This document shows positions 49,968 through 52,479 of a stretch of DNA of 52,479 nucleotides, in pieces. Where the stretch lies: assembly GCA_040902585.1 (NCBI GenBank), contig JBBDXA010000020.1, positions 1-52,479 on the forward strand, in the 5' to 3' direction. The stretch's first letter is position 1. The number at the start of each line of letters is the position of its first letter. A program made the position numbers and the translations under genes. Below the pieces are notes generated by a model. It was not told the DNA's origin. It worked only from the letters and a program-made list of their open reading frames with translations, and ran no database searches. The DNA comes from JBBDXA01 sp040902585. Lineage in GTDB: Bacteria; Planctomycetota; Phycisphaerae; Phycisphaerales; Phycisphaeraceae.

Positions 49968-50354
49968 TACCACGCTCGGAGCTTGCCGGTCCTGCAGTGC
50001 CAGAAACTCATCGTCGGTGATTGCGTACAGCGTGTCACCTCGGTCAAGTCGCATCATCGCAACATGGAAGTCGTTCTCGTTCTTGGCCCAAGCGTGAACC
50101 TCAACGGGATCATCGTCCGGCAGCGACAGTACCACGGAAGCGGTTGGATTTGTGAGCCAGATTTTGACGCCGTTACTCGGCCACGTCTCACGATCATCCA
50201 AGTGCGTGAGTATGCGCTCGGCGAGCGAGGATGAAGGTCTCACATCGGTATCCGTAACTCTCGACGAAGAGGGGCTCGGTGTGGACTTGTCGCCGCAGCC
50301 AACAAGGCTCAAGAGCAGAACTGGAATCGCAAAGTGACGGATGGTAGGTGCCAT
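49962..50354 (-). CDS. Cassette-type gene: lipoprotein
   Basis: 130 aa, ATG 50354 embedded in the attC R' box (GTTATGG). Lipobox LSLVGC (Cys about 20), then a Ser/Thr-rich linker (STPSPSSSRVTDTD) and a mature domain with WPSNGVKIWLTNPTASVVLS and AMMRLDRGDTLYAITDDEFL. No family recognised. Its stop codon TAA lies in the R'' box of the next attC, so gene and recombination sites are fused at both ends. Confidence 0.65.
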   Translation of the reverse strand: MAPTIRHFAIPVLLLSLVGCGDKSTPSPSSSRVTDTDVRPSSSLAERILTHLDDRETWPSNGVKIWLTNPTASVVLSLPDDDPVEVHAWAKNENDFHVAMMRLDRGDTLYAITDDEFLALQDRQAPSVVP

Positions 50355-50449
50355 AACGATAAGGATAAGCTGCCGGGGCCGCCTCTAAGACCTTCATGCC
50401 GCGCGACACCAGTATGGCGGCCCCGGTCAGCTTCATCCGTTTGTTAAGC
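50351..50449. repeat. attC site
   Basis: Minus-strand R'' GCTTAAC (50443-50449) matches RYYYAAC; then GGATGAAGCTGACCGGGGCC pairs with GGCCCCGGCAGCTTATCC across a bulge, and R' is GTTATGG (50351-50357). The whole element is 99 bp. Its translation gives the RMKLTGAA string, which I recall from many small 'hypothetical' ORFs that are really attC sequence. A second R''-like GCATAAC lies at 50464-50470. Confidence 0.75.
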
Positions 50450-50488
50450 GGTTGTCCCATTCGGTTATGCGAACAAGCCCCCCATCGG

Positions 50489-51469
50489 CTACGTTACCCC
50501 ATCTCGGATGCGACTCCCAGCGCGCGGCCACTTGTTACGCAGCCGCGCGCGAAGCGAATCTGCCACTTCGGGAGGACGGGACTCAAGCCAGTAACCTACG
50601 GCATAGATTAGCGGAACCGCGGCCTTTGGCTCTGTGTAGTTCACGTCGATGAGCGCGGATATCAGGTTATCCAAGTTGTAGGACTTTGAGAGCGCGGCGA
50701 ACCAGATTAGCGTCTTAACGACGTGTCGTCCGCCGGTGCTTAACGGAACCGGCCCTTCCGGGATTATTAGCCAGTGTGCAAGGTCGATAGCGAAGTTCTC
50801 CGAGCCAATGCCTTCCAGGGCTGGAGAGGCGGCGCGGACCCACTTGCGGTCTGGGCGGCGGCGGGAAGTTCGATCTACATGAAGCAGTAAGTTGGTCCAC
50901 AAGCCGCGCTGTTGTTCCGGCAATGCGAAAAAGCCATCCCTCACACCGTGTGACAGGCAGTTCCGAGGGCGGAGCGGTTCCTGAGGATCTTGCCAAATCG
51001 TTAGCGCAATTACACCGCGGGCGCGGGTCACTTCCGCGGAATGCAAGCCCTTAAGCCGGTCCCGGTAAGCGCGCAGGGCATCGCAGAACGCGCGCGTGTA
51101 GGGTCGTGTGCCAAACGAGGAGCGCGCGAGCTCGATCGGCGCCTCAACACCACCGTGACCGCACGAGTGACGTGTGGCCGCGAGGATGGCACAGGCATCC
51201 TCAATTTCAATCGCCCTGGGGAGTGCTGTGTACAGCGCCTGGAGTAACCACATCAGCTCCACGAAAGCGTCAGACTTGCGAGTATCGTACAACTCGAAAA
51301 GAGCCACGATCAGTTTAGGAATCCGATCAATAGGAAGCCCCGATGCGCGGTGGTGGGCCCAAGCTTCTCGCACCCTGACGTGTTCGAGGCCACGCTCACG
51401 GGGTTCGAGCAACGTGATTGTGCGGATCGCGTCTTCGATCCAGTCTTTATCTTGCGTCGTGGATGCCAC
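50489..51469 (-). CDS. Cassette-type gene: hypothetical protein
   Basis: 326 aa if the GTG at 51469 is used (27 bp after the attC R' box); a TTG at 51583 would give 364 aa but would run through the attC and is unlikely. Largely alpha-helical with hydrophobic pieces (LMWLLQALYTALPRAIEIED, VIALTIWQDPQEP, HWLIIPEGPVPL), resembling a repeat-type helical protein but no family recognised. No signal peptide. The largest gene of the presumed array; codon use is less GC-biased than neighbours outside it. Confidence 0.6.
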   Translation of the reverse strand: MASTTQDKDWIEDAIRTITLLEPRERGLEHVRVREAWAHHRASGLPIDRIPKLIVALFELYDTRKSDAFVELMWLLQALYTALPRAIEIEDACAILAATRHSCGHGGVEAPIELARSSFGTRPYTRAFCDALRAYRDRLKGLHSAEVTRARGVIALTIWQDPQEPLRPRNCLSHGVRDGFFALPEQQRGLWTNLLLHVDRTSRRRPDRKWVRAASPALEGIGSENFAIDLAHWLIIPEGPVPLSTGGRHVVKTLIWFAALSKSYNLDNLISALIDVNYTEPKAAVPLIYAVGYWLESRPPEVADSLRARLRNKWPRAGSRIRDGVT

Positions 51470-51495
51470 AAAAATGCTCCAGACTATCCCAAGCC

Positions 51496-51602
51496 GCAGA
51501 ACGCTGCCGCTCAGTTGCGAGCCGCGTGCGGGGCAGGACGCACAAGACTCGATTCGACTCTCAACGCACGCGATGCTCGTCAACTGCAGCGGTTGGTTAT
51601 GC
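51496..51602. repeat. attC site
   Basis: Minus-strand R'' GCATAAC (51596-51602) lies 6 bp after the stop of the first cassette gene; R' GTTCTGC (51496-51502). Inner arms CGCTGC.AGTTG and CAACT...GCAGCG pair with the bulges typical of attC, and an outer-loop palindrome CGCGTGCG/CGCACGCG follows. Length 107 bp. Confidence 0.75.
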
Positions 51603-51607
51603 CATGC

Positions 51608-51796
51608 TCAGGGAGCAGGTATGAGTTCGTCGGCGGGGGCGGGTTTCTGCTCACGTACGGTCACATCGATGTCGATGTGGATTGGCCGAACCTCGATCAC
51701 GATTGGCTGCGGCGGCGGTTCACTAGTTGCACACCCAACAACACACCACGTAAGAGCCGCGAAAAGCGAAACACGATGAATGGTGCACTTTGGCAT
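51608..51796 (-). CDS. First cassette: small lipoprotein
   Basis: 62 aa, ATG at 51796 embedded in GTTATGC (the attI/cassette junction). Signal with lipobox CVVGC (Cys about 22), then a short Pro-rich stretch and a beta-type segment PIVIEVRPIHIDIDVTVREQ, ending Pro/Ala-rich. No family recognised. It is the cassette nearest the integrase, so it would be the most recently acquired. Confidence 0.6.
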   Translation of the reverse strand: MPKCTIHRVSLFAALTWCVVGCATSEPPPQPIVIEVRPIHIDIDVTVREQKPAPADELIPAP

Positions 51797-51938
51797 AACT
51801 CTTGTTTAGTCAATCTACAGATTGAATAACGCATTCAACCCACTCATCTCAGTTTATCCACAAGGCCCTATAGACACAACACTTTTCATCGGTTAGGGTG
51901 ATGAACGGCTCTTATAAAACCCTATCCGCGGAGGTCCC
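51793..51938. promoter_or_regulatory. attI-like junction and divergent regulatory region
   Basis: GTTATGC on the minus strand (51793-51799) is the presumed attI x attC junction. Next to it are the 16-bp perfect palindrome TCAATCTACAGATTGA (51810-51825), the overlapping TTGAAT-N5-ATTCAA (51822-51838), and TTCATC-N9-GATGAA (51885-51905). TATAAA at about 51913 is a candidate -10 for the integrase gene; its start at 51939 has GGAGG upstream. The palindromes could be integrase- or repressor-binding sites (inference). Confidence 0.6.
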
Positions 51939-52205
51939 ATGAAACTGCTCGACCGGGTTCGCAACACCCTGCGGCTGCGGCATCTCGGCCGCAAGACGGA
52001 AAAGGCTTACACCCAATGGATCATCCGATTCCTCCGCTTCCACGCCAGCCCCGGCGAAGACGGGAAACCCGTCTGGAAGCATCCCGAGCAGATGGGCGAG
52101 GCCGAGGTACGGGACTTCCTGCTCGCTTTCGCCGCGCTCGGACTTCTCCCTCCTTCCTGCGACAGGCGACCGGCGATCGCCGCAGGGCGGCCGCGTGCGA
52201 GTTGA
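51939..52205 (+). pseudogene. intI: Truncated integron-type tyrosine recombinase (IntI N-terminus)
   Basis: 88 aa, of which the first about 66 match the N-terminal SAM-like/core-binding domain of integron integrases: MKLLDRVRNTLRLRHLGRKT, EKAYTQWIIRFLRFH, then HPEQMGEAEVRDFLL. After AFAAL at about 52136 the sequence is unrelated Pro/Arg-rich, and a stop follows; the catalytic R-H-R-Y domain is absent. It is divergent from the cassette genes, as in integrons. A full IntI is about 320 aa, so this copy is inactive; an active integrase elsewhere would be needed for cassette movement. Confidence 0.8.
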
Positions 52206-52479
52206 TGCAATGACTGAAGCGATGCAGTCGTTTGGATAATGTTCGCAAAGCGCCTGCGCGATCGTTTCGCCCGCCCTTCACCCGTCGCTCTCCCTGCCCG
52301 CCGCCATGCCTTCCCACCATGCCTTCGTCGTCAGAGCCTTTGTCTGGTTTGTCTGGTTTGTCTAGGTAGACACGGGGTAGACATTCTCGAAAGCGTTTAC
52401 CATGCAGCACTTATCTTCAAATGGCTACCAGGGGGGAGGGGGGTGGGTAGACAAATGGCCACTTGGGCGGATTTCCTGC
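52206..52479. other. No gene seen; low-complexity right edge
   Basis: Contains TGTCTGGTT in two to three tandem copies (about 52341-52364) and a G-run near the window end (GGGGGGAGGGGGGTGGG). I see no gene or recognisable recombination site; the rest of the integrase is not here. Confidence 0.5.

Noticed and set aside
50194..50460. 88-codon minus-strand frame beginning near RMKLTGAA
   Set aside because: It is the translation of the attC element at 50351-50449 and overlaps the lipoprotein gene in another frame.
52341..52364. Tandem TGTCTGGTT near the window end as an attachment site
   Set aside because: Only two to three short copies and no integrase-site features; treated as low-complexity.

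Overview
The window looks like a chromosomal segment of a GC-rich planctomycete, probably near the Phycisphaerae (inference). The evidence is family content. There are three PEP-CTERM exported proteins and two proteins with a prepilin-type FTLIE/FTLVE leader. There is a DUF1501 protein, a DUF1549/DUF1553 protein with a planctomycete cytochrome c domain, and a cytochrome c-WD40 protein. There are many small lipoproteins, a very large SecA and an oversized signal peptidase I. No rRNA, tRNA, CRISPR array or intact transposase was seen.

Layout. 0.1-7 kb: a PEP-CTERM protein, a leucine-rich-repeat lipoprotein, a DUF3500 protein, signal peptidase I, a cytochrome c-WD40 protein and a secreted unknown. 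7-9.6 kb: a wHTH protein, a frameshifted nucleotidyltransferase (DUF6036-like) and a sarcosine/N-methyltryptophan oxidase-like flavoprotein. 9.7-12.3 kb: a LamG PEP-CTERM protein followed by a pseudopilin-like protein. 12.3-24.1 kb: a ten-gene minus-strand cluster that appears to make and transfer an unusual sugar or polyol. It encodes a glycosyltransferase-like protein, a nucleotidyltransferase-PfkB fusion, two NAD-dependent epimerase/dehydratases, a split transketolase, a Zn-dependent dehydrogenase, a HAD phosphatase, an APH-like kinase and a methyltransferase; several genes overlap by 4 bp. 24.2-25 kb: two small Cys-rich lipoproteins, each with a terminator. 25-31 kb: a DUF1501/DUF1553 pair split by a DUF5615/DUF433/Uma2 group. 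31.2-37.2 kb: an MBL-fold hydrolase, two small unknowns and SecA. 37.3-42.6 kb: three tandem paralogous exported proteins of about 570 aa. 42.6-46.3 kb: two paralogous lipase-like lipoproteins, a Gfo/Idh/MocA oxidoreductase and a zinc-ribbon membrane protein. 46.7-48.4 kb: a second PEP-CTERM/pseudopilin pair. 48.5-52.2 kb: small minus-strand lipoprotein and membrane genes separated by attC-like sites, ending at a divergent, truncated integron-type integrase. I read this as a chromosomal integron cassette array.

Two features cut across the window. First, many intergenic gaps hold short-unit, often inverted-pair repeats of several unrelated sequence families, and some lie inside reading frames (transketolase N subunit, dehydrogenase C-terminus, DUF1553 protein, one lipase). 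A repeat-free paralogue next to the lipase suggests the repeat was inserted there. Second, secretion and surface functions dominate: SecA, signal peptidase, PEP-CTERM proteins, lipoproteins and the sugar cluster.

All family assignments come from motif reading by eye, without any database search.
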